Source of the DNA: an uncultured Sulfitobacter sp.
GTDB lineage: Bacteria; Pseudomonadota; Alphaproteobacteria; Rhodobacterales; Rhodobacteraceae
Assembly: GCA_937138475.1 (NCBI GenBank)
Contig: CAKZPD010000035.1
Coordinates: 1 to 47,353 of the forward strand
Direction of reading: 5' to 3'
Length of the DNA stretch: 47,353 nt
Positions 1-7,792 of this stretch are shown here, piece after piece. Under the pieces are notes generated by a model. That model was given only the letters and a program-made list of their open reading frames with translations. It was not told the origin of the DNA and did no database searches. The first letter of the stretch is position 1; every line of letters starts with the position of its first letter. A program made the position numbers and the translations under genes.

Positions 1-101
1 AATTACCCCCGACACATCTGGTCAGGGGCGAGGTTGCACATGGGTCATTTCTCAATGGCAATTCTAACCTCTACTGGGTCAGTTCTCAGTGGCATTCAAC
101 A
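1..101. mobile_element. Probable terminal remnant of an IS21-type insertion sequence
   Basis: Two imperfect direct repeats of about 23 bp (41-63 and 75-97) share the pattern TGGGTCAtTTCTCAaTGGCA, with a 34-bp period, and the second runs into TTCAACA at 95-101. Tandem end repeats of this kind are typical of IS21-family elements in Rhodobacteraceae, where they lie just outside istB. No istA or istB coding sequence is visible, so the element would lie off the left edge or be deleted. The family assignment is from memory of such ends and was not checked against an IS database. Confidence 0.5.
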
Positions 102-311
102 CTGTGAGAATCAGCCGCGTCAAACTGCAGTCAATCGTATGGCTATGCGGGCGAGGTCGACCAGGTTTCAAAAATTTGCGCCCTTAGGTTTGCGATTCAG
201 GCCCTGCAATCAATAAATGATTGACGAAAGCAAAAAACTACAGAATGGTTGCGATACGAAACTCGCGTCCTGCATGATAAAACTATTGACGCGTCAACAG
301 GGAGAACACGA

Positions 312-1316
312 ATGATGATGAAGACAGTAACATCGGCCGTCGCGGGCGCCGTCATGGCGATGTCCGGCCAGGCCGCTTTTGCGGATGCTCACGGTGAAAT
401 CACCGTCGCCTATTTCCTCGAATGGCCGATGCCGTTCCTTGCGGCGAAAGCATCTGGCGCCTTTGACGAAGCATTGGGCAAGAAGGTGAACTGGGTGAGC
501 TTCGAGACCGGTACCGCGATGTCGGCTGCGATGGCGTCGGGTGACGTCCAGATTGCGGTCTCGCAAGGGTTGCCACCTTTCGTAGTTGCCACCTCGGGCG
601 GACAGGATTTGCAGATCATCGACGTGGCAGTAAGCTATTCCGAAAATGATAACTGTGTGGTTCACGCGGATCTTGAAATCGACAAGGACAGCGCTGGCGA
701 ACTGGCCGGCAAAAAGGTTGCCGTGCCACTGGGCACTGCGGCGCACTATGGTTTCCTGCGTCAGATGAGCCACTTCGGTGTGCCTTTGGACAGCCTTCAG
801 ATCGTAGATATGGCCCCGCCAGAGGGTGCCAGTGCCCTTAGCCAGAAGGCAGTGGATTTCGCCTGCGGCTACGGTGGTGGCCTTACCCGTATGAAGGAAT
901 ACGGCAACGTATTGCTGACCGGCGCCGAGAAGGAAGAGGTTGGCATCTTGGTGTTTGACGTGATTTCTGCCCCTGCTTCCTACATTGCCGGGAATGGTGA
1001 CGAGGTTGCAAAGTTCCTGTCGGTCGTGACCAAAGAAAACGAGCGCTATAACTCCGGCGCAGGCGGCGACGAAATGATTGAGGTGCTGGCCAAAGAAGCG
1101 GGCATGGATCTGGACGCGGCCAAAAGTGCGCTGGCCGGTATGAAGATGCTTTCTGCAGCGGAAGCCTTGTCGGATGCTTGGTTGGGCCAGAATGCAGCGA
1201 CGTTCATGAAGGGTGTGGCTGACGTGTTCGTTGAGGCCGGCTCGATCGACAGCGCACTCGAAAGTTATGAGGGGGCGATCAACACCGGCCCGCTTAATGC
1301 TGCGCGGGACATGTAA
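312..1316 (+). CDS. TauA-like ABC transporter periplasmic substrate-binding protein (orphan)
   Basis: This 334-aa protein has a Sec signal peptide (MMMKTVTSAVAGA..., likely cut after AFA near residue 25). The mature part begins EITVAYFLEWPMPFLAAKA and continues with ETGTAMSAAMASGDVQIAV. This is the layout of the taurine/sulfonate/nitrate (TauA/SsuA) binding-protein family, which delivers a small substrate to an inner-membrane importer. The start at 312 follows GGGAGAA at a good distance; upstream in-frame codons lack a ribosome site. No matching permease or ATPase gene is in the window: to the left is the IS-like remnant, to the right a terminator. The substrate is unknown. Taurine is only the family default, and an amine or other sulfonate is equally possible. 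Confidence 0.75.
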   Translation: MMMKTVTSAVAGAVMAMSGQAAFADAHGEITVAYFLEWPMPFLAAKASGAFDEALGKKVNWVSFETGTAMSAAMASGDVQIAVSQGLPPFVVATSGGQDLQIIDVAVSYSENDNCVVHADLEIDKDSAGELAGKKVAVPLGTAAHYGFLRQMSHFGVPLDSLQIVDMAPPEGASALSQKAVDFACGYGGGLTRMKEYGNVLLTGAEKEEVGILVFDVISAPASYIAGNGDEVAKFLSVVTKENERYNSGAGGDEMIEVLAKEAGMDLDAAKSALAGMKMLSAAEALSDAWLGQNAATFMKGVADVFVEAGSIDSALESYEGAINTGPLNAARDM

Positions 1317-1323
1317 GGACACT

Positions 1324-1349
1324 GAATGCGGCCCTTTGGGGCCGCATTC
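1324..1349 (+). terminator. Terminator hairpin after the TauA-like gene
   Basis: A perfect 11-bp stem (1324-1334 with 1339-1349) with a 4-nt loop starts 8 nt after the stop codon and is followed by a weak T-rich stretch (TGCTTT). It closes the transcript of the orphan binding protein. Confidence 0.7.
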
Positions 1350-1585
1350 TGCTTTGCAGCTTTCTTGGATCATCAACAAAGCCTGAAAAGTTAGACCGCT
1401 GCTGATCATCGCCGCAGGGTTTCTTGCCCCCACGGACGGCAAGATTATCCTCAAGTGTCACAAGATCGCGGCTGAACGGATCCCGTTGCCCTGGAAGGGC
1501 AGAGCTTGGTGGGAATGCCTTCTCCCTGAGGTCCCGTAGGGGGGCTTTAGCTCTAACTGGCCGCGCGTAAAGCGCGGCCTTTTTT
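1350..1585 (+). other. Structured non-coding stretch ending in a strong terminator
   Basis: About 235 bp without a supportable protein gene. It holds short self-complementary segments (TGCCCT-gga-AGGGCA; GGGAATGCCTTCTCCC). It ends in an intrinsic terminator: GGCCGCGC (1559-1566), a 5-nt loop, GCGCGGCC (1572-1579), then six T (1580-1585). The T-run follows the hairpin on the plus strand, although the upstream plus-strand gene already has its own terminator at 1324-1349. That leaves room for a small plus-strand RNA. The hairpin may also stop dhaL transcripts arriving on the minus strand, but without a U-tract on that side. No known RNA family was recognised. Confidence 0.35.
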
Positions 1586-2193
1586 CATTTGCAATCGAAG
1601 CATTCGATCATTCGTGAAATGGCCATCATTCCGGGATCATCCAGACCCACGGATTTTTCGGCGTAGACCCGCGCGCGACCAATTTTGTTCGGCCTGTCAC
1701 GAAAATCCGAAAGCGTCTTTGATGCGGCACCTTGCGCAGCGGCCAATATTTCCTCTGGCTCGGTTTTGCCTCCAACGGCCTTGATGATCGCATCCATCAT
1801 ATCCAGCATCGTCTTGTCGCCCAACTTGGCGCCGCCCCGAGCGATCATGGCATCCTGAGCTGCCTTGAGCAGCGCCTCCAACTGTGACCATTCGACAGAC
1901 GCATTGCCTTTGATGATCTTGCCCGATGCCATAAACGCGGTCGCCAGTAGCGTCCCGAAGCTGGACCCCGAAACAGCCGTTACAGCTTTTGCCATCGCAA
2001 AAAGCGCCAAGCCGAGGTCTGCAGGCAGATCGCCCTTGATCTTTTCAAGGTTGCTGAACCCGTTGACGAGGGTAACGCCAAGATCACCATCGCCAAGCTG
2101 CCCGTCCAGCGCGTTCATTTCGGTTCCGATACCGTCGATCCGCGCAGATATCTTGTCGATTCCCAGTCGCAACGTGTTTGTTGTCAGCGTCAT
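1585..2193 (-). CDS. dhaL: DhaL-like ADP/ATP-binding subunit of a dihydroxyacetone-type kinase
   Basis: This 202-aa protein has the DhaL signature LDGQLGDGDLGVTL, where the aspartates bind the Mg-nucleotide, followed by SGSSFGTLL, LGDKTMLD and a C-terminal GRARVYAEKSVGLDDPG. The usual GDGDHG reads GDGDLG here. The ATG at 2193 is chosen because GGAGAG lies 8 nt upstream and it sits 2 nt after the dhaK stop, so the two are translationally coupled. With DhaK it should phosphorylate a short keto-sugar or related ketone. No DhaM phosphoryl donor is present, so it is probably ATP-dependent, as in other split DhaK/DhaL kinases. Confidence 0.85.
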   Translation of the reverse strand: MTLTTNTLRLGIDKISARIDGIGTEMNALDGQLGDGDLGVTLVNGFSNLEKIKGDLPADLGLALFAMAKAVTAVSGSSFGTLLATAFMASGKIIKGNASVEWSQLEALLKAAQDAMIARGGAKLGDKTMLDMMDAIIKAVGGKTEPEEILAAAQGAASKTLSDFRDRPNKIGRARVYAEKSVGLDDPGMMAISRMIECFDCK

Positions 2194-2195
2194 CT

Positions 2196-3191
2196 TCAAA
2201 CTCTCCAGAAAGGGCAATCTGCCGGGGCTTTCACCAGCGTTTCGAGTTCGTCATCGAGGTGCAAAATCGTGACAGAGGCACCGGCCATTTCCATAGACGT
2301 GGCATAATTGCCGATCATGTGCATGGCGATTTTGGCTCCGGTGCCTTCCAGCCGCGCTTTCGCCTGACGAAACACCAGATAGAGCTCTTCGACCGGGGTG
2401 GCGCCCAGCCCGTTGACCAGCAACGCGATGCGACTGCCAGCGCTGGCGGGTTTGTCGGCCATCAGCATATCGATCATTTCGTCCGTGACCTCATTCACTG
2501 GGCGAAGCTTGCCGCGCCGCACGCCCGGCTCGCCGTGGATGCCCATGCCGATTTCCATTTCATCCTCTGCAATCTCGAAAGTTGGCTTGCCTGCCTGCGG
2601 AACGGTGCAGGACGAAAGTGCAACACCGACCGAACGCACGTTGTCCGCCGCGCGCTGCGTGATGGCTTCGACTTCGTCGATTGACCGTCCAGCCGCCGCC
2701 GCCGCCCCGGCAACCTTGGTGACAAAGACAAATCCGGCCACTCCGCGCCGTTTTTCAGCTTCTTCAGGCCCGGCGGCGGCCACATCATCTGAAACGATGA
2801 CCTTGCGCGCGTCGATGTCATCCATCTCGGCCATCTCGCAGGCCATGTCAAAGTTCATCCGGTCGCCGCCATAGTTGCCCACAACGCAAAGCACGCCTTT
2901 GCCTTGATCTGCGAACTGAATCGATTCCAGCATCGGGTTCATATCCGGCGAGGCGAACACATCGCCCACCGCGCAAGCATCCAGCAACCCATCCCCGATA
3001 TATCCGGCAAACACCGGAATGTGCCCAAATCCACCTCCGGAAACCACGCCTACTTTGTCTGCGACAGGGATGGGGCGGTGCAGCATACGGCCTGTCGCGC
3101 CCCCCAGGCAGTAGCTTTTGGGGTGTGCGCTCTGCATGCCTTCCAGCACTTCATCGACATAGTTCTCAGGTTTGTTTATCAGCTTCTTCAC
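2196..3191 (-). CDS. dhaK: DhaK-like substrate-binding subunit of a dihydroxyacetone-type kinase
   Basis: This 331-aa protein matches the DhaK family: KVGVVSGGGFGHIP, NYGGDRMNFDMA (catalytic Asp region) and EIGMGIHGEPGVRRGKL, whose His makes the covalent hemiaminal with the substrate carbonyl in DHA kinases. The canonical GGGSGHEP loop reads GGGFGHIP: Ser becomes Phe and Glu becomes Ile, while the His stays. This suggests a substrate other than dihydroxyacetone. The start is a GTG at 3191 with GGAGG about 10 nt upstream; longer readings from 3287 run through the promoter and operator. It is divergent from iclR, and its promoter region holds two candidate IclR operators. A truncated second copy of its C-terminal part lies at about 8763-8842. 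Confidence 0.85.
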   Translation of the reverse strand: MKKLINKPENYVDEVLEGMQSAHPKSYCLGGATGRMLHRPIPVADKVGVVSGGGFGHIPVFAGYIGDGLLDACAVGDVFASPDMNPMLESIQFADQGKGVLCVVGNYGGDRMNFDMACEMAEMDDIDARKVIVSDDVAAAGPEEAEKRRGVAGFVFVTKVAGAAAAAGRSIDEVEAITQRAADNVRSVGVALSSCTVPQAGKPTFEIAEDEMEIGMGIHGEPGVRRGKLRPVNEVTDEMIDMLMADKPASAGSRIALLVNGLGATPVEELYLVFRQAKARLEGTGAKIAMHMIGNYATSMEMAGASVTILHLDDELETLVKAPADCPFWRV

Positions 3192-3223
3192 TGTGCAGAT
3201 CCTCCACCGGGTTTCCGTCAAAA

Positions 3224-3260
3224 TTCCGCAATGCGGAACTTTATTTTTACAATACGGAAT
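3224..3260. promoter_or_regulatory. Candidate IclR operators in the dhaK/iclR intergenic region
   Basis: TTCCGCAATGCGGAA (3224-3238) is a perfect 7+1+7 palindrome. A second, more degenerate copy, TTCCGTATTGTAAAA on the minus strand, covers about 3245-3259. The same element recurs at 4160-4190 in front of the oxidase operon. The shared form is TTCCGYATTGYRRAA. Assignment to the adjacent IclR protein is inference from position. Confidence 0.55.
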
Positions 3261-3352
3261 AGTGGGGTGCCAACCTTCTGTCAACAATGCGGTTGCTGAA
3301 TGGTGGGGCAGTCTGGCACATAAGGTGGACCGAGGATTGGGAGACCCTGCAA

Positions 3353-4123
3353 ATGTCGCGTGAAATTCAAAGTTCGATTGTTCAGAAAAGCGTGGCTGTC
3401 GTAAACTTGCTGGCCGATCACAAGGGCCGCTTGTCCCAAACTGAGATTGCCAATGCCACAGGTTTCAACAAGAGCTCGACACATCGCATCTTGTCTATTC
3501 TCATCGGTCAGGACCTAGTTGAGTTTGACGAGCGTGACCGAACCTATTCCACCGGGCCACTGCTGATCAGCTGGGCACGCGCCGCATGGGAGAAAATGGA
3601 TCTGAGCCTGGTGCAGGATCAAGATCTTCGTGATCTCGCAGTCGAAACGGGTATGAACGTCGCGCTAGGGGTGCGGATCGAACATACCGTGACGTTCATT
3701 CGCACCAATATTCCCCACCCATACCGTCTGGCTGTCAAGGCGGGCGGGCAATCGGAATTGCACAATACCGCCGTCGGGAAAGTCTTTCTTGCGCATATGA
3801 CGGAAGAAGAGAGGGATGCATATTTCAAGGTCGCGGAGCTTGAGAAATTCACCGAGACAACCCTTACCAACCGACAAGACATCGAGGCGGGCCTCGAAGC
3901 GATTCGGACGCAGAGATTCGCAATTTCGGATCGCGAAGAATTCTATCAGGTTGTCGGTATCGCCGCGCCAATCTTCGACCATGATGGGCGGATCCTTGCT
4001 GCGATCAGCCTGTGGATCCCCTTGCGCGTTGCATCACTTGACCGCCTTTTGGCTTTCAGCCCGGCGCTACTGGCCAAAACCACCGAAATTTCCGCGCGGT
4101 TTGGGCAGTTGGCTGCAAGATAG
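3353..4123 (+). CDS. IclR-family transcriptional regulator
   Basis: This 256-aa protein has an N-terminal winged helix-turn-helix (about residues 8-65: SSIVQKSVAVVNLLADHKGRLSQTEIANATGFNKSSTHRIL). It is followed by the IclR effector domain (LRDLAVETGMNVALGVR, HNTAVGKVFLAHMTEEE, ISDREEFYQVVGIAAPIFD). Length is normal for the family. The ATG at 3353 begins the conserved domain; the extension from 3287 starts inside the intergenic control region. It sits between divergent dhaKL and the co-directional oxidase operon, and identical motif words lie on both sides of it. The likely role is control of both units in response to a catabolic intermediate. Confidence 0.9.
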   Translation: MSREIQSSIVQKSVAVVNLLADHKGRLSQTEIANATGFNKSSTHRILSILIGQDLVEFDERDRTYSTGPLLISWARAAWEKMDLSLVQDQDLRDLAVETGMNVALGVRIEHTVTFIRTNIPHPYRLAVKAGGQSELHNTAVGKVFLAHMTEEERDAYFKVAELEKFTETTLTNRQDIEAGLEAIRTQRFAISDREEFYQVVGIAAPIFDHDGRILAAISLWIPLRVASLDRLLAFSPALLAKTTEISARFGQLAAR

Positions 4124-4159
4124 GCGAAGTCACTGCCATTTTCACGGCTGAAAAGTTGT

Positions 4160-4190
4160 GTATTGTAAAACTTGAATTCTGTATTACAAC
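4160..4190. promoter_or_regulatory. Candidate IclR operator upstream of the oxidase operon
   Basis: GTATTGTAAAA (4160-4170) is an exact 11-nt inverted match to TTTTACAATAC at 3245-3255. TTCTGTATTACAAC (4177-4190) is a near match to the same element. The pair forms an interrupted palindrome with TTGTA and TACAA half-sites. Its position, 50-80 bp before the oxidase start, suits promoter control. Confidence 0.5.
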
Positions 4191-4240
4191 TATCTTTGTG
4201 GCGCAACCCAGCGCTGAGTCCATCAATCAAGGATATATAT

Positions 4241-5557
4241 GTGATACCCGAAGGAATTCATTGGCATCGCACTGCGCCGCCACCTCCGATCTGCGAAAAG
4301 GTCGAAGGTGACCAAACCGCAGATGTGGTGATCATCGGGGCTGGGCTGACAGGATTGCGCACGGCGATCACGCTGGCAGAGGCCGGAGTAGATACCGCTG
4401 TTCTGGATGCAGAGCGGATCGGATTTGGTAGTTCGGGGCGCAGCGGCGGGCAGTGCAACCCCATCTGGCGCGCGACGCCAGCTGATTTGCGCAAGAAATT
4501 CGGTGATGCTCAGGCCGAACGCCTGATCAAGACCACCTTGACGGCAGCAGACGACCTTTTCGACGATATCCGCCGCTACAACGTGGACTGCGAAGCAGAA
4601 CAGAACGGTTGGATTCAGGCCGCGCACACCCGAAATGCCGCGGAAGGGCTGAAGCGCTTGTATGCCGAATGGGCAAAAGCCGGGGCGGATATCACGGCAC
4701 AATCTGCGGCGCAAACCCACGCTGCGGTGGGTTCTGATGCGTATGAATTTTCTTTGCTTCACGGCAAGGGCGGATTTGTTCAACCGATGGCCCTGACCCG
4801 CGGTTATGCTAAGGCTGCGCAGGCTGCTGGTGCGCGGCTATTTGAGCAAGCCCCAGCGCAGCACATTGAACGACAGGGCACGGCATGGCGGGTTAGAACG
4901 CCTGGGGGCAGCATCACCGCCGATACCGTGATCCTGACGACCAATGCCTATACCGACGATCTGTGGCCGGGCCTGCGCCAGACGATGTTGCCGATGTATT
5001 CCATTTCCCTGGCCACCGCACCGCTGAGCCCTGAACAACAGGCCAGCGTCCTTCCGGGGCGCAAGACTGTCTCGGATACACGGCTTGCGATCTATTATGC
5101 GCGATACGACGCGGGCAACCGGCTGATATTTGGCTGTGTCGGCAGCAATGACAGCGCTCGCACACTGGGTGGTGTCGGCCGCCTTTTGCGCGGGCTGCAT
5201 AGTGTGTTCCCGAGCCTAAAGGACATCGGTATTGAATGCACTTGGGCGGGCCGTATCGGCGTAACGCAGGACATGATGCCGCGAATGTTTGAACCTGCCC
5301 CCGGTGTTCTGGCAGGCGTGGGTTTCAGCGGGCGCGGCATCGCAATGACCTCGGTGATGGGCCGCAGCCTGGCGCGAAAGGTGCTGGGCGGGCACAACGA
5401 TGATCTGCCTTTTGCTGTGTCCAAAATTTCTCCCATTCCCTTCCACGAACTGTCGCGCCGGATGGTGCCGCTTATGGCCCCATCGCTGTCCATGAAGGAT
5501 CGGGCCGGCGTGCTTTGGGATCGCCTAAAACCTAGTTTTTCAGAGAAAGAGACCTGA
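4241..5557 (+). CDS. FAD-dependent amine/amino-acid oxidase (DAO family, PuuB-like)
   Basis: This 438-aa flavoprotein starts at GTG 4241, with AAGGA 8 nt upstream. The ATG at 4172 falls inside the operator and has no ribosome site. The dinucleotide motif ADVVIIGAGLTGLRTAITLAEAG lies near residues 27-49, followed by GFGSSGRSGGQCNP and a C-terminal GVGFSGRGIAMTS. This is the layout of DAO-family oxidases close to gamma-glutamylputrescine oxidase and glycine oxidase, which oxidise a C-N bond to an imine and then a carbonyl. It is the first gene of a five-gene operon with very short gaps. The substrate is not predictable from sequence. Confidence 0.8.
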   Translation: MIPEGIHWHRTAPPPPICEKVEGDQTADVVIIGAGLTGLRTAITLAEAGVDTAVLDAERIGFGSSGRSGGQCNPIWRATPADLRKKFGDAQAERLIKTTLTAADDLFDDIRRYNVDCEAEQNGWIQAAHTRNAAEGLKRLYAEWAKAGADITAQSAAQTHAAVGSDAYEFSLLHGKGGFVQPMALTRGYAKAAQAAGARLFEQAPAQHIERQGTAWRVRTPGGSITADTVILTTNAYTDDLWPGLRQTMLPMYSISLATAPLSPEQQASVLPGRKTVSDTRLAIYYARYDAGNRLIFGCVGSNDSARTLGGVGRLLRGLHSVFPSLKDIGIECTWAGRIGVTQDMMPRMFEPAPGVLAGVGFSGRGIAMTSVMGRSLARKVLGGHNDDLPFAVSKISPIPFHELSRRMVPLMAPSLSMKDRAGVLWDRLKPSFSEKET

Positions 5558-5558
5558 C

Positions 5559-5906
5559 ATGCAATTCGTGAACTTTGCCGAACTGGACACCGAACCCTTC
5601 AAGAAGGAATTCGCCCAGGACATCATTGAAGGGACGCCCGAGCAAAATGTCTGGAGCCACTTTGTCGGCGCGAACGGCACGTTCAAATCGGGGATGTGGG
5701 ACAGCACCGCCGGCGTGTTTCGCGGCCCGATGAACGACCAAATCGAATTTTGTCACATATTGGAAGGCGAGGCGCGGATTGAGACGGCGGATGGCACGTC
5801 GCGCAGGGTCAAGGCTGGCGATTCCTTTGTCATGGACAACGGGTTGCAACCGGTTTGGCACGTCGAGAATTACATCCGCAAACACTACGTCATCGTGGCG
5901 GTCTGA
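5559..5906 (+). CDS. Small cupin-domain protein (DUF861-like)
   Basis: This 115-aa single-domain cupin reads EFCHILEGEARIE, then GDSFVMDNG, then VWHVENYIRKHYVIV, typical of the cupin_3/DUF861 group that includes ureidoglycine aminohydrolase-like proteins. The start lies one base after the stop of the FAD oxidase, so the genes are coupled. Few metal-binding histidines are visible, so a binding, isomerase or stabilising role is as likely as catalysis. Function unknown. Confidence 0.75.
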   Translation: MQFVNFAELDTEPFKKEFAQDIIEGTPEQNVWSHFVGANGTFKSGMWDSTAGVFRGPMNDQIEFCHILEGEARIETADGTSRRVKAGDSFVMDNGLQPVWHVENYIRKHYVIVAV

Positions 5907-5921
5907 CCAAGAGGCAAGCGC

Positions 5922-6950
5922 ATGGCGCAGACAGACAGAAATGCCCAGACCGAACTGCCGCAAGGGGCGTCGAAGGCGTGGAATTTCCACCCCCGGCTGC
6001 CCATCGCTATGTCGCCGGTGTTTGACCTGCCGCCACGGCCCCGTGCGGCGTTTGTCTGGCTAATCGGGACCTGGTTCAAGTTGGCGCCGCCGCTCAGCCA
6101 TATCATTCTGGCGGCAATCACCATGGTCTTTCTGCTGCCGTCCATGGCACGGATGCAGACGCTGGATGCGGGCTGGATGGCGCAAGTCGCCGCGATCAAT
6201 TTTGGTTGGGCGATCCTGCTTGGCACGGCGCTGCACCTATATCTTTATGTCTTTGCGGGTCAGCAATCGCGCTTGCAGTTCGATGTGCGACCGATGCAGA
6301 AATCCAGCCGCTTTACCTTTGGCCATCAAGTTTGGGACAACGTCTTCTGGACGCTGGCGTCATCGGTGGTGTTCTGGACGCTCTGGACAATCCTCTACTT
6401 CCATGTCGCCGCCAACGGCTGGGTGCCGACGCTGACCACCATCGGACAATCGCCGATCTGGTTTGTGCTGTTCTTTTTCGTGATCCGCTTCTGGCAGTCG
6501 TTCCATTTCTACTGGATTCACCGGCTGATCCACATACCGCTGCTGTTCAAGCATGTGCATTCCCTGCACCACCGCAACGTCAATGTCGGCCCCTGGTCGG
6601 GCCTTGCCATGCACCCGGTCGAAGGGTTCCTCTATTTCTCGGGCATCCTCATCCATTTCGTTCTGCCGTCGCATCCGATCCATGTGATTTTTCACATGTA
6701 TTCGCTTGGCCTCGGGGCAATCTACTCACATGCGGGCTTTGACAAACTGCTGTTACGCGACAAAGAAGCCATGAAAGCGGGGTCGTTCCATCATCAGCTG
6801 CATCATCGGTATTTTGAGTGCAACTACGGGTCGGAGGAGATGCCGCTGGATCGCTGGTTCGGCAGCTTTCACGATGGCACCGAAGCGGCGACCAAACGCA
6901 TCCGCGCCCGCAAAAAGCTGATCTTTGCGCCCAAATCGGACAGGCCATGA
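5922..6950 (+). CDS. Membrane di-iron hydroxylase of the sterol desaturase / fatty acid hydroxylase family
   Basis: This 342-aa integral membrane protein has several hydrophobic spans (about residues 43-75, 92-111, 138-163, 177-194, 234-268). It carries the histidine clusters of the family: HFYWIHRLIH (His195, 200, 204), HVHSLHH (211-217), HPVEG (His231) and HHQLHH (290-295). These bind a non-haem di-iron centre that hydroxylates or cleaves an alkyl chain using O2 and electrons from a reductase. A flavin/[2Fe-2S] reductase is encoded two genes downstream in the same operon and is the obvious electron donor. Whether the substrate is a lipid, an ether or a small alkylamine is unknown. AAGAGG precedes the ATG. 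Confidence 0.8.
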   Translation: MAQTDRNAQTELPQGASKAWNFHPRLPIAMSPVFDLPPRPRAAFVWLIGTWFKLAPPLSHIILAAITMVFLLPSMARMQTLDAGWMAQVAAINFGWAILLGTALHLYLYVFAGQQSRLQFDVRPMQKSSRFTFGHQVWDNVFWTLASSVVFWTLWTILYFHVAANGWVPTLTTIGQSPIWFVLFFFVIRFWQSFHFYWIHRLIHIPLLFKHVHSLHHRNVNVGPWSGLAMHPVEGFLYFSGILIHFVLPSHPIHVIFHMYSLGLGAIYSHAGFDKLLLRDKEAMKAGSFHHQLHHRYFECNYGSEEMPLDRWFGSFHDGTEAATKRIRARKKLIFAPKSDRP

Positions 6951-7786
6951 AACACATCTACACCTATGGCGGCCAATACGCGCAACGGCACCTGACCGTC
7001 GGCTGCATTCTTAGGAACAAGGCAGCGGGCAAGCGGATGACGCAGGTGACCGCTTTTGATGCCGAAGAAGCCGCAGCCGCAGCCGAGGCGCAAATCGACA
7101 CGCTGACCATCGGTACAGACACGGTTCGGGATATCCGCGCCGCCGCCCCGCATATCTTCATCACAGCAGCGCAGTCGATGCGCGAGCACGTGACCGAAGA
7201 TGACGCGCTTGGCGGTGCCATCAAGGCAATGACAGATGGCGCCGATGCGATCTATACGCCTCGCAGCCTGACCCATATAGAGCGCATTGCCCGCGAAGGG
7301 ATCAGTGTGCAAGGGCATTCCGGGTTGTTTCCGGCGCGCGCGTCCCAGTTCGGGGGCTTGCGCACCGTTGGAAAAACCGCGCAAGAGGCGCTGGAGCTGC
7401 TTGATTATTTTCGACAGCTTGAGAGCGCCGGCGCCTATTCGGTCGAAGTCGAATGTGTGGCCGAAGAGGCGCTGGCAGAGATCAGCAAACACTCAAACCT
7501 TGTCACGGTGACCATCGGCGCGGGATCGTTCGGCGACATCATCCTGTCGTACATGTCCGATCTCAGCGGCGATACAAAGAACCCACCACGCCATGCTCGC
7601 GCGTTTGGCGATGTGGGCAGCATCCGCAAACAGCTTTGGGCCGAGCGTGCCAGGGCGCTGCAAGGTTATCGTGCGGCGGTGATGGACGGCTCTTTTCCCG
7701 ATACGGCGACGACGGTGTTCATGCCACCCGCCGAGCTTGAGAGGCTGCGCGAGGGCCTGGACAAACTGCAACCGGTTCACAGGTAA
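6947..7786 (+). CDS. Divergent ketopantoate hydroxymethyltransferase (PanB)-like protein
   Basis: This 279-aa protein overlaps the preceding stop codon (ATGA). It follows the PanB/PEP-mutase-type barrel: GKRMTQVTAFD near the start, GISVQGHSGLFP (His124), GKTAQEALELLDYFRQLESAGAYSVEVECV (Glu169), VTIGAGSFGDIILSY and a C-terminal RALQGYRAAVMDGSFPD. True PanB transfers a one-carbon unit from methylene-tetrahydrofolate to 2-oxoisovalerate. Here the Mg-binding Asp of the DMPF loop reads TAAQS, the VKLEG lysine motif reads IYTPRS, and the VGDS motif reads IGTDT. Standard PanB activity is therefore doubtful; a related aldol or retro-aldol reaction on another oxo-acid is possible. Confidence 0.7.
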   Translation: MKHIYTYGGQYAQRHLTVGCILRNKAAGKRMTQVTAFDAEEAAAAAEAQIDTLTIGTDTVRDIRAAAPHIFITAAQSMREHVTEDDALGGAIKAMTDGADAIYTPRSLTHIERIAREGISVQGHSGLFPARASQFGGLRTVGKTAQEALELLDYFRQLESAGAYSVEVECVAEEALAEISKHSNLVTVTIGAGSFGDIILSYMSDLSGDTKNPPRHARAFGDVGSIRKQLWAERARALQGYRAAVMDGSFPDTATTVFMPPAELERLREGLDKLQPVHR

Positions 7787-7792
7787 TCGGCT

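Noticed and set aside
294..1454. Long minus-strand open frame opposite the TauA-like gene
   Set aside because: Antisense shadow in high-GC DNA; no ribosome site or family motif, while the plus strand encodes a clear signal peptide and binding-protein fold.
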